Position numbers and translations under genes: made by a program. A model generated the notes under the pieces. It searched no databases, was not told where the DNA came from, and was given only the letters and a program-made list of their open reading frames with translations. From contig DASVLJ010000070.1 in NCBI GenBank assembly GCA_036384915.1, forward strand, positions 100,059 to 164,058: a stretch of DNA of 64,000 nucleotides. The letters are read 5' to 3'. Position 1 is the first letter of the stretch; each line of letters opens with the position of its first letter. This DNA is from PKWO01 sp036384915 (GTDB taxonomy: Bacteria; Pseudomonadota; Gammaproteobacteria; Burkholderiales; Burkholderiaceae_D). Positions 1 through 10,536 of the stretch are shown piece after piece.

Positions 1-116
1 CTGCTATCGAATAAGCGTCTGATGTGCCGTATGATGAGATTGCAATAAAGGCAAAATTTGTCCCATCGCCCGCCAAGCGGTACAATGCGCGCATTAAAAA
101 ACCTAACGAGGTGTCC

Positions 117-989
117 ATGAGTTGGCTGGAAAAGCTGCTGCCCCCGCGAATTCAGCGTTCCGAATCTGCCACGCGCAAGTCCGTTCCGGAGGGCCTGTGG
201 GTCAAGTGCCCGTCCTGCGAAGCGGTGCTCTACCGTACCGACCTGGAATCGAACCTGCACGTTTGCCCCAAGTGCGACCACCATATGCGCATCCGTGCGC
301 GCGACCGCTTGAATGCCTTGCTCGACGCGGGCGGCCGTTATGAGATCGGCCAGGAAGTCTTGCCGGTCGATACCCTCAAGTTCAAGGACACCAAGAAATA
401 CCCCGATCGCCTGAAGTCAGCCATGGACGGCACGGGCGAGACCGATGCGCTGGTCGCCATGGGCGGTGCCATCATGAGCTTGCCTGTCGTGGTGGCTTGC
501 TTCGAATTCGAATTCATGGGCGGTTCCATGGGTTCCGTGGTCGGCGAGCGCTTCACCCGCGCCGCCCGCGCTGCGCTTGAGCAGAAGGTACCTTTCATCT
601 GCATCACCGCCACCGGTGGCGCGCGCATGCAGGAAAGCCTGCTGTCGCTGATGCAGATGGCCAAGACCACGGCCATCCTGACGCAACTCTCGGAAAAGAA
701 GCTGCCCTTCATCTCGGTGCTGACCGATCCGACCATGGGCGGCGTTTCCGCCTCGTTTGCCTTCATGGGCGATGTGGTGATGGCCGAACCGAAGGCCTTG
801 ATCGGCTTCGCCGGCCCGCGCGTGATCGAAAGCACCGTGCGCGAAAAGCTGCCGGAAGGCTTCCAGCGCGCCGAGTTCCTGATGCAAAAGGGCGCGATCG
901 ACATGGTGGTCGACCGGCGCAAGATGCGCGAAGAAATCGCGCATCTGCTGGCGCTGCTGCAGAACCAGCCTGTCGACGTACTCGCGTAA
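117..989 (+). CDS. accD: Acetyl-CoA carboxylase carboxyltransferase subunit beta
   Basis: Beta half of the carboxyltransferase that moves CO2 from carboxybiotin to acetyl-CoA, the first step of fatty acid synthesis; it works in the cytoplasm with AccA. The 290-residue product begins MSWLEKLLPP and has the N-terminal four-cysteine zinc ribbon (C31, C34, C50, C53) followed by the crotonase-like carboxyltransferase core with its GARMQE stretch. The ATG at 117 is preferred over the in-frame ATG at 24 because it follows GAGG at 108-111 and matches the usual AccD N-terminus. A terminator lies just after it, and folC follows as in other Burkholderiales. Confidence 0.97.
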   Translation: MSWLEKLLPPRIQRSESATRKSVPEGLWVKCPSCEAVLYRTDLESNLHVCPKCDHHMRIRARDRLNALLDAGGRYEIGQEVLPVDTLKFKDTKKYPDRLKSAMDGTGETDALVAMGGAIMSLPVVVACFEFEFMGGSMGSVVGERFTRAARAALEQKVPFICITATGGARMQESLLSLMQMAKTTAILTQLSEKKLPFISVLTDPTMGGVSASFAFMGDVVMAEPKALIGFAGPRVIESTVREKLPEGFQRAEFLMQKGAIDMVVDRRKMREEIAHLLALLQNQPVDVLA

Positions 990-1008
990 GCGACGATGCC
1001 GACAAACG

Positions 1009-1036
1009 AAAAGCCCGGTCCATCCCGGGCTTTTTA
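1009..1036 (+). terminator. Rho-independent terminator after accD
   Basis: AGCCCGG (1012-1018) pairs with CCGGGCT (1025-1031) around a six-base loop and is followed by a T run. It separates accD from folC, so folC probably has its own promoter or depends on partial read-through. Confidence 0.85.
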
Positions 1037-1065
1037 ATTTTTCTTTTGCCTCTATATAACACCGC

Positions 1066-2421
1066 ATGGAAGCGTCCCCCCAAAATCTTGACGAATGGCT
1101 AAGCCTGCTTGAATCCCGCCACTTCAAGGCGATCGACATGGGCCTGGAGCGTGTGGCCGAGGTTAAGGGGCGCATGGACTTGAAGTTTGCCTGCCCGGTG
1201 ATTGTCGTTGCCGGCACCAATGGCAAGGGTTCGACCTGCTCCATGCTGGAAGCTATTCTGCTGCGTGCCGGCTATCGCGTCGGGCTTTACATCAAGCCGC
1301 ATTTTCTCAAGTTCAACGAACGCGCGCGCATACGCGGCGAGATGGCCTCGGACGAGGAGTTGATTGCCAGCTTCGAAGCCGTCGAGGCGGCGCGCGGCGA
1401 GATTTCGTTGACCTATTTCGAATTCACCACCCTCGCAATTTGCCATTTGCTTGCGCAATCCAAGCTCGATGTGGCCATCCTTGAGGTGGGCTTGGGCGGC
1501 CGGCTCGACGCGGTGAACGTGATCGATGGCGATGTGGCTGTCGTCACTAGCATCGATATCGACCATGCGGACTATCTCGGCGATACGCGCGAAGCGATCG
1601 GTTTCGAGAAAGCCGGCATCTTCCGCCCCGGCAAACCTGCCGTATGCGGCGACCCGATGCCGCCGCAATCGCTGATCGACCATGCCAAGGCGATAGGGGC
1701 CGATCTGTGGCTGTTCGGGCGCGATTTCAATTATTCCGGCGACAAGCAGCAGTGGAACTATGGCGGGCGCGGTATGCGGCGCAATTCGCTGGCTTATCCG
1801 AGTTTGCGCGGCGCCAACCAGTTGCTCAATGCTTCGGCTGTGCTGGCCGCATTGGAAATCCTGCATTTGCGGTTGCCGGTGGGGGCGCAGGAAGTGCGCA
1901 GCGGCCTGGTGCTGGTCGATTTGCCTGGCCGCTTCCAGGTCTTGCCGGGCCGCCCGGCGGTGATCCTGGACGTGGCGCACAACCCGCATGCGGCGTCTGC
2001 TTTGAACCAGAATCTGGGCAATATGGGGTTCTTCCCCAACACGTTCGCGGTGTTCGGTGCCATGGCGGACAAGGATATCGCCGGCATCGTGACACGTTTG
2101 AAGGGCAGCGTCGAGCATTGGTGCCTGACCGACCTGCCGCTGCCGCGTGCGGCGACAGCGCTCGAATTGAAGCAGAAATTGCTCGATGCCGGCGTCGAAC
2201 CGGGGCCGGACTGCACCATTGAAACCTTTGCCACACCCGCCGCTGCCTATGAGAATGCAATGAGTCGCGCGAGGGAGAATGATAGAATTGCGGTATTCGG
2301 ATCCTTTCTTACGGTTGCGGGCGTGATGGAAGCCAGGAATCGGGAAAGAGCGCAGGAAAAAGCGGCCGAAAAATCGGGTAAAGAATCGATCAAAGCAGCG
2401 GGCAAAGGCGCGAGCGTGTAG
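1066..2421 (+). CDS. folC: Bifunctional folylpolyglutamate/dihydrofolate synthase
   Basis: Cytoplasmic Mur-ligase-family enzyme that adds L-glutamate to dihydropteroate or tetrahydrofolate using ATP. The 451-residue protein has the ATP-binding loop GTNGKGST at residues 50-57, a long central ligase domain with the VGLGGRLDAVN motif, and a C-terminal domain with the DVAHNP motif. The C-terminal tail is Lys/Ala/Glu-rich and slightly longer than usual. Its stop is three bases before the next gene's ATG, so the two are probably cotranscribed and coupled. Confidence 0.96.
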   Translation: MEASPQNLDEWLSLLESRHFKAIDMGLERVAEVKGRMDLKFACPVIVVAGTNGKGSTCSMLEAILLRAGYRVGLYIKPHFLKFNERARIRGEMASDEELIASFEAVEAARGEISLTYFEFTTLAICHLLAQSKLDVAILEVGLGGRLDAVNVIDGDVAVVTSIDIDHADYLGDTREAIGFEKAGIFRPGKPAVCGDPMPPQSLIDHAKAIGADLWLFGRDFNYSGDKQQWNYGGRGMRRNSLAYPSLRGANQLLNASAVLAALEILHLRLPVGAQEVRSGLVLVDLPGRFQVLPGRPAVILDVAHNPHAASALNQNLGNMGFFPNTFAVFGAMADKDIAGIVTRLKGSVEHWCLTDLPLPRAATALELKQKLLDAGVEPGPDCTIETFATPAAAYENAMSRARENDRIAVFGSFLTVAGVMEARNRERAQEKAAEKSGKESIKAAGKGASV

Positions 2422-2424
2422 AGC

Positions 2425-3357
2425 ATGGGTTTGTTCTCCTTCCTCAGCAAAAACAAGCAGGACGGTGCCGCCGAGAAGGCAGAGTTTTATTCGCGCGCCG
2501 AGGGCGAGGCCAAACCGCGCAGCCGCAAACGCAAGCCGGCCAAGGCTGCCGACAAATCGATCGACGACGATGAACCGCTCGACCCGATACTGCCGGAAAA
2601 GAAGCGGGCGCGCCGCCGCCTTGTCGGTGCGGTGGCCTTGGTGCTGGCGATGATTATCGGCCTGCCAATGTTGCTCGATTCAGAGCCGAAGCCGGTGCCT
2701 GACGATATTTCAATCCAGATTCCTTCGCGCGACAAGCCGCCCGCGCCTGATGGCGCGGCTTCGACGCCTGCGGTGCCGCCAGCGGCTCCGGCCGCTACCG
2801 CAGTTGCGCCGTCGAGCAGCGTGGCGGCTTCGGCCTCGCTCGGCCCGCACGAACAGATCGTGAATCTGCCGCCGCCTGCCGACCTCAAGCCGGCCAGGCA
2901 GCCGGAACAAGCTGCCGTAGCGGACAAGCCCGCAACCAAGCCGGAGAAGCCGGCCGAAAAGATGGCGGAGAAGGTAGCGGAAAAGCCGGTAGAGAAGCCG
3001 ACGGCAGACAAGGCACAAGACAAGCAAACCGCCAAGGCCGAGCAAAAGCACGAAGACAAGAATGAAGCGCGCGCCGAAGCTATTCTGGAAGGCAAGGACG
3101 TCAATGCCAAGCCGGCCGACAAGAAGGGCGCCAAGTTCGTAGTGCAGGTGGCGGCGCTGACTTCGAAGGACAAGGTTAGCGAATTGCAGGGCAAGCTGTC
3201 CGACGCCGGTTTCAAGTCCATGCTGCAAACCGTGCCGACCGATGCGGGCCCGACCACGCGGGTGCGCGTCGGGCCGTTCGGCAGCAAGGAAGAGGCTGAG
3301 ACTGCGCGCGCCAAGCTGGCCAAGCTCGGTTTGAACGGCAAGTTGTTGCCGCTGTAA
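2425..3357 (+). CDS. SPOR-domain membrane protein (DedD-like)
   Basis: 310-residue inner-membrane protein. It has a charged cytoplasmic N-terminus, one membrane segment near residues 66-85, a long low-complexity periplasmic linker rich in Pro, Ala and Lys with repeated EKP/AEK units, and a C-terminal SPOR domain (about residues 235-310, beginning FVVQVAALTSK). SPOR domains bind denuded septal peptidoglycan, so a role in cell division is likely. Its position between folC and cvpA matches dedD in many proteobacteria, but the linker evolves too fast to assign strict orthology. Confidence 0.88.
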   Translation: MGLFSFLSKNKQDGAAEKAEFYSRAEGEAKPRSRKRKPAKAADKSIDDDEPLDPILPEKKRARRRLVGAVALVLAMIIGLPMLLDSEPKPVPDDISIQIPSRDKPPAPDGAASTPAVPPAAPAATAVAPSSSVAASASLGPHEQIVNLPPPADLKPARQPEQAAVADKPATKPEKPAEKMAEKVAEKPVEKPTADKAQDKQTAKAEQKHEDKNEARAEAILEGKDVNAKPADKKGAKFVVQVAALTSKDKVSELQGKLSDAGFKSMLQTVPTDAGPTTRVRVGPFGSKEEAETARAKLAKLGLNGKLLPL

Positions 3358-3362
3358 TCGGC

Positions 3363-3851
3363 ATGACACTGTTCGATTATGTGGTGCTGTTTGTCGTTGG
3401 CTGTTCGGTACTGATCGGTTTGTTCCGTGGCTTGATCAAGGAATTGATCTCGCTGGTAGGCTGGGTCGTGGCGCTGGTGGTGGCCAATGCCTATGCGCCG
3501 GTGCTGGCGGATTTGCTGCCGGCAGCGGTGCCTGGCCAGGCCTTGCGGCTGATCGTGGCTTTCATCGCCTTGTTCATCGGCGTGCGGCTGTTGATCATGC
3601 TGTTGGCGATGTTGCTCGATTCGCTGATCGCTGCCACGGGTTTGACCATGGCCGACCGCGGTCTCGGTGCCGTGTTTGGTTTGGCGCGCGGCGTGTTGCT
3701 GGTGATGGCCGGCGTGCTGGTATGCGGGATGACGCAAATCCCGCGCCAGGATTTTTGGAAGAATGCAGCGCTGCGCCCGATGGCGGTCAGCGCCGCGACG
3801 GCGATCCTCCCGTTTTTGCCGGATCGTGTCGCGCAGCAGGTGAAGTTTTAG
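3363..3851 (+). CDS. cvpA: CvpA family membrane protein
   Basis: 162-residue protein with four hydrophobic segments, starting MTLFDYVVLFVVGCSVLIG. It belongs to the CvpA/colicin V production family. Despite the name its role is probably envelope homeostasis, and it is nearly always encoded upstream of purF, as here. Only five bases separate it from the SPOR gene, so it belongs to the same transcript. A short inverted repeat (GGATATGC 3852-3859, GCATATCC 3902-3909) lies between it and purF. Confidence 0.93.
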   Translation: MTLFDYVVLFVVGCSVLIGLFRGLIKELISLVGWVVALVVANAYAPVLADLLPAAVPGQALRLIVAFIALFIGVRLLIMLLAMLLDSLIAATGLTMADRGLGAVFGLARGVLLVMAGVLVCGMTQIPRQDFWKNAALRPMAVSAATAILPFLPDRVAQQVKF

Positions 3852-3949
3852 GGATATGCCGGATAAGCGGTTGCGCCTCCCCGGCTTGCTAGGCATTTTC
3901 AGCATATCCGCAGTTTGTATGTATTTAGTTTTGTGTTAAGGAGTCCACC

Positions 3950-5470
<1,521 letters not shown>

Positions 5471-5493
5471 CTCTCTACGCGCGCGCGGGCGAG

Positions 5494-5575
5494 TAGGGTG
5501 GGTTAGCCGAAGGCGTAACCCACCAAGCGCTTAGAGAAAGTTCTTTTGCGCACTGGTGGGTCCCAACCCACCCTA
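5494..5575. repeat. 82-bp inverted-repeat intergenic element (TAGGGTGGGTT family)
   Basis: TAGGGTGGGTT at 5494-5504 is the exact complement of AACCCACCCTA at 5565-5575. An inner pair (AACCCACC at 5517-5524, GGTGGGT at 5555-5561) lets the whole unit fold on itself. Sequences of this GGGTGGGTTAGCCGAAGGCGTAACCCACC kind recur between genes in many proteobacteria. It lies 24 bp after purF and may also act as a terminator-like stem. Confidence 0.8.
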
Positions 5576-5757
5576 CGATCCTTTATTTGCAACGGCAAGG
5601 CTTGCGCTCAATCCCAATTGCGCTATCATGCAAAAGCGCCGATTTGATTCTGCTTGCGGGCGCGGGGCGGCAGGTGCCGTGTCCCAACAAATACCGCTAA
5701 ACGGGACGCGCTACGCGGTCAGCCCATTTGGTATGCAGGCATAACACGGGTTCGATC

Positions 5758-6996
5758 ATGAGCGACAAAAAACAATACGGCTTCACCACCACCATCCTCC
5801 ACAGCGACCGGCAAAAGCCCATCGAGCACGGTTCGCTGCACAAGCCTATCCATAACAGCGTCGCCTTCGGCTATCGCGATGCGCGTCAACTGGCCGAGGT
5901 ATTCCAGGGCAAGCAAAGCGGCTACCGCTATGGCCGCCAGGGTAATCCCACGGTGTCCGCGCTGGAGGACAAGATCACGGCGATGGAAGGCGGCGCTTCG
6001 ACGATTTGTTTCGCCACCGGCATGGCGGCCATCGGCGCCCTGTTCCAGGGCTTGCTGCGCACGGGCGACCATATCGTCTCGTCGTCCTTCCTGTTCGGCA
6101 ATACCAACAGCCTGTGGCAAACCGTGGCGGGGCAGGGCTGTGCGGTTTCCTTCGTCGATGCGACCGATGTCGCCAATGTCGAGGCCGCGCTGACGCCGGC
6201 CACGCGTGTGGTATTCGTCGAAACCATCGCCAATCCGCGCACCCAGGTGGCGGACTTGAAACGGATCGGCGAGCTATGCCGCTCGCGCGGCATCGTCTAC
6301 GTGGTGGACAACACCATGACTTCGCCTTACCTGTTTCAGCCCAGGCAGGTCGGCGCTTCTCTCGTGGTCAATGCCTTGACCAAGTCAATAGGCGGGCACG
6401 GCAACGCCCTCGGCGGCGCGCTGACCGACACCGGTTTGTTCGACTGGGGCCGCTTTCCCAACATCTACGACAGCTACAAGCGCTATCCCTCGCCGCAATG
6501 GGGCATGGCGCAGATTCGCGCCAAGGCATTGCGCGATTTCGGCGCCGCGCTCGCGCCCGAAGCGGCGCATGCGATCGCAGTCGGCGCTGAGACGATTGCG
6601 TTGCGCATGGAGCGCGAATGCGCCAATGCCCTGGCCTTGGCCGAGATGCTGCAAGCCGACGAACGCGTGGCGGCTGTGTACTACCCCGGGCTGGAATCGC
6701 ATCCGCAGCACGCCATTGCGAGGGAGTTGTTTCGCTCTTATGGCAGCTTGTTCAGCTTCGAGTTGAAGGACGGAATCGATTGTTTCGACTATTTGAATCG
6801 CCTGCAATTGGCGGTGGCGTCGAGCAATCTGGGCGACACGCGAACCTTGGTGATTCCTGTGGCGCATACCATCTTCTTTGAGATGGGCGCGGAGCGCCGT
6901 GCCGCGATGGGGATAGCGGAATCGCTGATTCGGGTTTCGGTCGGCATTGAGGATACGCAGGATTTGCTTGACGATTTCAGGCTGGCGCTTGGTTGA
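5758..6996 (+). CDS. metZ: Cys/Met metabolism PLP-dependent enzyme, probable O-succinylhomoserine sulfhydrylase
   Basis: 412-residue fold-type I PLP enzyme of the cystathionine gamma-synthase family, with the PLP lysine in NALTKSIGGHGN and the substrate-loop stretch SGYRYGRQGNPT. Position after purF matches metZ in Burkholderiales, which makes homocysteine directly from O-succinylhomoserine and sulfide. Sequence alone does not separate sulfhydrylase from gamma-synthase or gamma-lyase activity. The ATG at 5758 (MSDKKQYGF) is preferred to an in-frame start at 5728, which adds a non-conserved tail. Intergenic repeats flank it on both sides. Confidence 0.85.
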   Translation: MSDKKQYGFTTTILHSDRQKPIEHGSLHKPIHNSVAFGYRDARQLAEVFQGKQSGYRYGRQGNPTVSALEDKITAMEGGASTICFATGMAAIGALFQGLLRTGDHIVSSSFLFGNTNSLWQTVAGQGCAVSFVDATDVANVEAALTPATRVVFVETIANPRTQVADLKRIGELCRSRGIVYVVDNTMTSPYLFQPRQVGASLVVNALTKSIGGHGNALGGALTDTGLFDWGRFPNIYDSYKRYPSPQWGMAQIRAKALRDFGAALAPEAAHAIAVGAETIALRMERECANALALAEMLQADERVAAVYYPGLESHPQHAIARELFRSYGSLFSFELKDGIDCFDYLNRLQLAVASSNLGDTRTLVIPVAHTIFFEMGAERRAAMGIAESLIRVSVGIEDTQDLLDDFRLALG

Positions 6997-7119
6997 TGGT
7001 TAATTGCAAGTTGCGCTAGCCGTCGCACGGTGGGCCAAGCCCAAGCGAAGCCTGGCGAGGTTCGGCCTAACACAGGCTGGGTTATGCCAAGACCTTCTCC
7101 TACAATGGTAGCGGCGGAA

Positions 7120-7152
7120 TGTTGGGCTTCGCTTCGCTCAACACCAACCTAC
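7120..7152. repeat. Remnant of a GTAGGTTGG-type intergenic repeat
   Basis: The complement of 7120-7152 begins GTAGGTTGGTGTTGAGCG and ends AAGCCCAACA, a recognisable member of the same loose superfamily of intergenic repeats as the copy at 5494. The preceding 7024-7090 has related but degraded words (GGTGGGCC, GGCTGGGTTATGCC). Together they fill the space between metZ and the convergent LOG gene. Confidence 0.6.
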
Positions 7153-7167
7153 TTGGCTGGTACGGAC

Positions 7168-7758
7168 TCAACCGTCGGAGCGTACCAGGTTGAGGAATTT
7201 GTCGTGCGGTGTGACTTCGAAGGCATCGAAGCGCGCCAGCAGGGTTTGCGGATCGGGTGCTGCCATCAATAGCTTGGCCTGTTCCGCGCGCAAAAAGCCC
7301 TGTTGCACCGAATGCATGACGAAATCCAGCAGCCCGTCATAGTAGCCGTCGGTATTGAGAATGCCGATTGGCTTGTCGTGGAAGCGCAACTGCGCCCAGG
7401 TGAAGACCTCAAACAATTCTTCCAGCGTTCCGGCGCCGCCAGGCATGGCGATGAAGCCTTCGGCCAGGTCGGCCATCATGGCTTTGCGCTCGTGCATGTT
7501 CTTGACCACGTGCAGTTGCGTCAAACCCTTGTGGCCCACTTCTTTATCCATCAGCGCCTGCGGGATCACACCGATGGCTTGGCCGCCCAGTCGCAGCACT
7601 TCATCCGCAATGGCACCCATCAAGCCGACCTTGCCGCCGCCATACACCAGGGTGATGCCGCGCGCAACCAAGGCAGCGCCCATGGCGCGTGCCTCTTCGG
7701 CGTAGCGCGGCGAGGCGCCGGCGGAGGAGCCGCAATAAACGCAAATCGATTTCATCAT
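7168..7758 (-). CDS. LOG family (TIGR00730) nucleotide-ribose hydrolase
   Basis: 196-residue Rossmann-fold protein of the lysine-decarboxylase-like LOG family. It has the family motif PGGAGTLEE and the N-terminal SICVYCGSS strand. Characterised members release the base from nucleoside 5'-monophosphates, including cytokinin riboside monophosphates; in bacteria the substrate is often AMP-like. The start (MMKSICVY) overlaps the stop of the TPR gene by four bases (ATGA), so translation is likely coupled. Confidence 0.9.
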   Translation of the reverse strand: MMKSICVYCGSSAGASPRYAEEARAMGAALVARGITLVYGGGKVGLMGAIADEVLRLGGQAIGVIPQALMDKEVGHKGLTQLHVVKNMHERKAMMADLAEGFIAMPGGAGTLEELFEVFTWAQLRFHDKPIGILNTDGYYDGLLDFVMHSVQQGFLRAEQAKLLMAAPDPQTLLARFDAFEVTPHDKFLNLVRSDG

Positions 7759-8528
7759 TCCTCGAGTTCGTCGATGGCCATCTGCACGTCCAGCCGCTCC
7801 ATCGCATCGGCGGCTTCGAAGGCGGCGGCTTCTTCGTAAAGCTTGACGGCTTCGTCCATCTTCTTTTTCCCTTCCAGCATGACGAGGCCGTTGGCGTACT
7901 CGATGCGTGCGATGGCGGAGTCGGGATTGAGCGTGATGGCTTTCTTGTACAGCTTCAAGCCTTCGTCTTTCTTGGCGCCATAGGTCAGGCCGCCTATCAT
8001 GGCGCCTATCTTGTCGATGACTTCCGCATGGTAGGTGGCCAGGCCGATGTGGGCGTCCGCATGCTTGGGCGCAAGCTTGATTGCGGTCTCCAGAGCGTTC
8101 TTGACCTTGCCTCCTATTCCTTGCGCGAGCGCCTTGGCGACGGAAATGCCTTGCGCGTATCGGCCCAACGCATAGGCTTGCCAATAATAGCCGGCGGCAT
8201 TCTTCGGTTCTTCGGCTTGCTGTTCTTCGGCGCGCTCGGCAACTTCCTGGAACATCTTGAGTTTCTTGGCTTCGGATTTTTCCAGGTAATTGGCATAGAT
8301 GGCCGTGGCCTTGTTGGCGACGGAATAGCCGGCCATGCCTTGTTCCAGGCCGAGCTTGGCAGCTTTCTCGAACTCGCCTGCGTGGAAGGCGATCCAGGCA
8401 TCGACCAGGGCGGCGTCCTTGGGGAAAGGCTCGCAATCGCCGGCGTGGAGGCGCGCCCAGGCTTTCTTCAGGCTGGCTGCGGTGTAAGTGTATGCCGGAT
8501 CGGCGTAGGGGAATTTGGTCCAGGCCAT
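7755..8528 (-). CDS. TPR-repeat protein of unknown function
   Basis: 257-residue soluble protein with helical tetratricopeptide-like repeats (KLYKKAITLNPDSAIARIEYAN, cut here for length, is the clearest in the C-terminal half). No signal peptide or membrane segment is visible. Two adjacent ATGs exist; the second (8528) sits six bases from AGGAG and is preferred to 8531. It lies between a TetR regulator and the coupled LOG gene on the minus strand. TPRs suggest a scaffold or partner-binding role; I cannot name a partner. Confidence 0.75.
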   Translation of the reverse strand: MAWTKFPYADPAYTYTAASLKKAWARLHAGDCEPFPKDAALVDAWIAFHAGEFEKAAKLGLEQGMAGYSVANKATAIYANYLEKSEAKKLKMFQEVAERAEEQQAEEPKNAAGYYWQAYALGRYAQGISVAKALAQGIGGKVKNALETAIKLAPKHADAHIGLATYHAEVIDKIGAMIGGLTYGAKKDEGLKLYKKAITLNPDSAIARIEYANGLVMLEGKKKMDEAVKLYEEAAAFEAADAMERLDVQMAIDELEE

Positions 8529-8550
8529 CATGGTCTCCTGTTGACTGCTG

Positions 8551-9216
8551 CTAGTTGATTTTCTTGAGGTATTCCTCAGCCAGCTTATGGAACAGCAATT
8601 GCGTCGGCCCGCGCAGGTAGGGGCCGATCTGCGACAGCACCTGGTAGCAGCCGCGCGCCAGGGCGTCGGCAATCGCTTGCTGTTCGGTGTACTTGCGCGG
8701 ATTGCGCACGTATTCGTAAGAGAGCCAATAGGTCGCCACCACCACCATGTTGGTGGCCAGGGCGTCTATCTCGATTTCGCTCGCTTCCAGTGCGCCGCTG
8801 TTCTTCAAGCCTTCGCACAGCGCCTTGGCGACCTTGATCTTGTGCGCCAGGATTTGCTTGAAGTGCAGCTCGAGCTTGCGATTGCGCGAGAGCAGGTCGT
8901 TCAGGTCGCGGTAAAAGAAGCGGTAGCGCCACACCAGCTCGAACATCAGGTGCAGGTAGAGCCAGACGTCTTCGATGTTGGGATTGCGGTCGGCCGGCAC
9001 GGCCAGCATGCGTTCGATTTCGTTCTCGAATTGCGAGAAGATCGAATTGACGATGTCGTCCTTGTTGCGGAAATGGTAGTAGAGGTTGCCCGGCGAGATA
9101 TTCATCTCTTCCGAAATCACCGTGGTCGTGATATTCGGTTCGCCGAACTCGTTGAACAATCGCAGCGACAGTTCGAGGATGCGTTCACGGGTGCGGCGCG
9201 GGGCTTTTTGTTGCAT
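8551..9216 (-). CDS. TetR/AcrR family transcriptional regulator
   Basis: 221 residues from the ATG at 9216 (MQQKAPRRTRER). The N-terminal TetR DNA-binding domain is clear: RILELSLRLFNEFGEP, then NISPGNLYYHFRNKDDI, the recognition helix. The C-terminal ligand domain is the long helical type found in regulators of lipid genes, but the ligand is unknown. An in-frame ATG at 9252 is possible but adds residues outside the domain. It lies just downstream of the patatin gene in the same direction, so it may regulate this cluster. Confidence 0.88.
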   Translation of the reverse strand: MQQKAPRRTRERILELSLRLFNEFGEPNITTTVISEEMNISPGNLYYHFRNKDDIVNSIFSQFENEIERMLAVPADRNPNIEDVWLYLHLMFELVWRYRFFYRDLNDLLSRNRKLELHFKQILAHKIKVAKALCEGLKNSGALEASEIEIDALATNMVVVATYWLSYEYVRNPRKYTEQQAIADALARGCYQVLSQIGPYLRGPTQLLFHKLAEEYLKKIN

Positions 9217-9253
9217 CTTGTCTCTCTGTGATAGTGCCTTTGCCAAGAGCATA

Positions 9254-10480
9254 TCATTGAATGTGCGCCACCTTCAATTTGTGTTCCAGGTCGGACAGAG
9301 CCCGGCGCAACTGATTGATGCGGAAGCGGTCACGGGTCATGGTGGGCGGCTTTCCGACCAGGGTCAGGCTCTTGTCGCGCAATACCGAGGCCTTGAGCCG
9401 CAAGCCGTGGCGCGCCAGCTTGCGCCCGATTTCCTCGCGGTTTTCCCACAGGTATTCGCGCGTGCGCTGGTAGGCGTTTTCGCACAGGCGGCGCCGGTTG
9501 CCGGTGGAAAACAGGTTGGTGAAGAACATCTCGGCATCGAGCTGGTCCGGCTCGAACAGCAGGATGTCGGCATGCGGATGGCTCAGCGCATAGCTTTCGA
9601 TGCCGCGCGCCACGCGTGAATGGATGATGGCGCGCAGCGTCTGCGACAGCACCGCAAGCAGGCCGCCGCGGCTCAGCTTGCCCGGGCCGAGCGCGGCGCG
9701 CGCATTGTAGGGCACGATGGGGTTAAGGCAAAACACCAACTCGGCGCCGTGGTCGAGCGCGATCGACGCATGCAGGGTCTTCTTCAACACGCCGTCTATC
9801 ATGTGCCGGCCCTTGATCCGGACCGGCGGGAACAGGCCCGGCACCGCCGCGCTGGCGCGGGCCGCACGCGAGATCGGCACATCGTCATGGCCCGGCTGGC
9901 CGTAGCGGATGGCTTCGCCGGAATCCAGGTCGGTGGCAACCAGCACCAGGCGCTGGCGCAACTGGCGGAAATCGTCGCTGCGGCCGGGCAGGCTGAAGGT
10001 TTTGGCCAGGAATTCCTCCAAGCCAACGCCTGAGAGTATCCCGGTGGGCAGGGCTTCCTTGAGCCGCTCGAACGAACCGGCCAAGCTGCGGCCGCCCCCG
10101 CCCTTGTTGCGCGCATAGTGCAGCATGGAGCCTGCAATCAGCCGGGGCAGAACGGCGGCGCGCTTGCGCAACTCGGGCCAGGCTGGACGCAGCAGCAATT
10201 CGGGCTTGAACATTTCCCCATCTGCCTGGCCCGCGTCGCTTTCGATGAACATGCGGCACATTTCGTGCGGCGTGATGCCATTGGCCAATCCGGACGCGAT
10301 GATGCCCCCGGCGCTGATGCCGACATAGACTTCGGCTTCGTTCCAGTCCAATCCCGTGACGGCTTCCTCGATCGCTGCCAGCGCACCGATTTCGTAGACC
10401 GCGCCGAGCGGCCCGCCGCCAGCCAAAACGAGGCCGATCCGTGCGGTATGCGGTTTCGGGGAGGAACGGCGCTGGGACAT
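9254..10480 (-). CDS. Patatin-like phospholipase
   Basis: 408-residue acyl hydrolase. It has the oxyanion-hole glycine loop LAGGGPLGAVYE near the start, the nucleophile elbow VGISAGG (GxSxG), and the DGV of the Ser-Asp dyad in MIDGVLKK. No signal peptide is visible, so it is probably cytosolic or membrane-associated. An in-frame TTG at 10495 is possible; the ATG at 10480 is preferred. Placement next to a phasin gene could point to granule or membrane lipid turnover (inference). Confidence 0.9.
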   Translation of the reverse strand: MSQRRSSPKPHTARIGLVLAGGGPLGAVYEIGALAAIEEAVTGLDWNEAEVYVGISAGGIIASGLANGITPHEMCRMFIESDAGQADGEMFKPELLLRPAWPELRKRAAVLPRLIAGSMLHYARNKGGGGRSLAGSFERLKEALPTGILSGVGLEEFLAKTFSLPGRSDDFRQLRQRLVLVATDLDSGEAIRYGQPGHDDVPISRAARASAAVPGLFPPVRIKGRHMIDGVLKKTLHASIALDHGAELVFCLNPIVPYNARAALGPGKLSRGGLLAVLSQTLRAIIHSRVARGIESYALSHPHADILLFEPDQLDAEMFFTNLFSTGNRRRLCENAYQRTREYLWENREEIGRKLARHGLRLKASVLRDKSLTLVGKPPTMTRDRFRINQLRRALSDLEHKLKVAHIQ

Positions 10481-10500
10481 GAAGCTATGCTGCAAAGATA

Positions 10501-10525
10501 GCGCCTTGTGCGTTGCACAAGGCGC
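10501..10525 (-). terminator. Strong hairpin after the phasin gene
   Basis: GCGCCTTGTGC (10501-10511) and GCACAAGGCGC (10515-10525) form a perfect 11-bp stem with a three-base loop. On the minus strand it is followed by TATCTTT. It sits between the phasin stop (10537) and the patatin start (10480), so it probably ends the phasin transcript and leaves little room for a separate patatin promoter. Confidence 0.75.
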
Positions 10526-10536
10526 AGGGAGCAGGT

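Noticed and set aside
3852..3909. Possible riboswitch before purF
   Set aside because: Only a short inverted repeat is present; the conserved core of purine, PreQ1 or other riboswitches is not visible.
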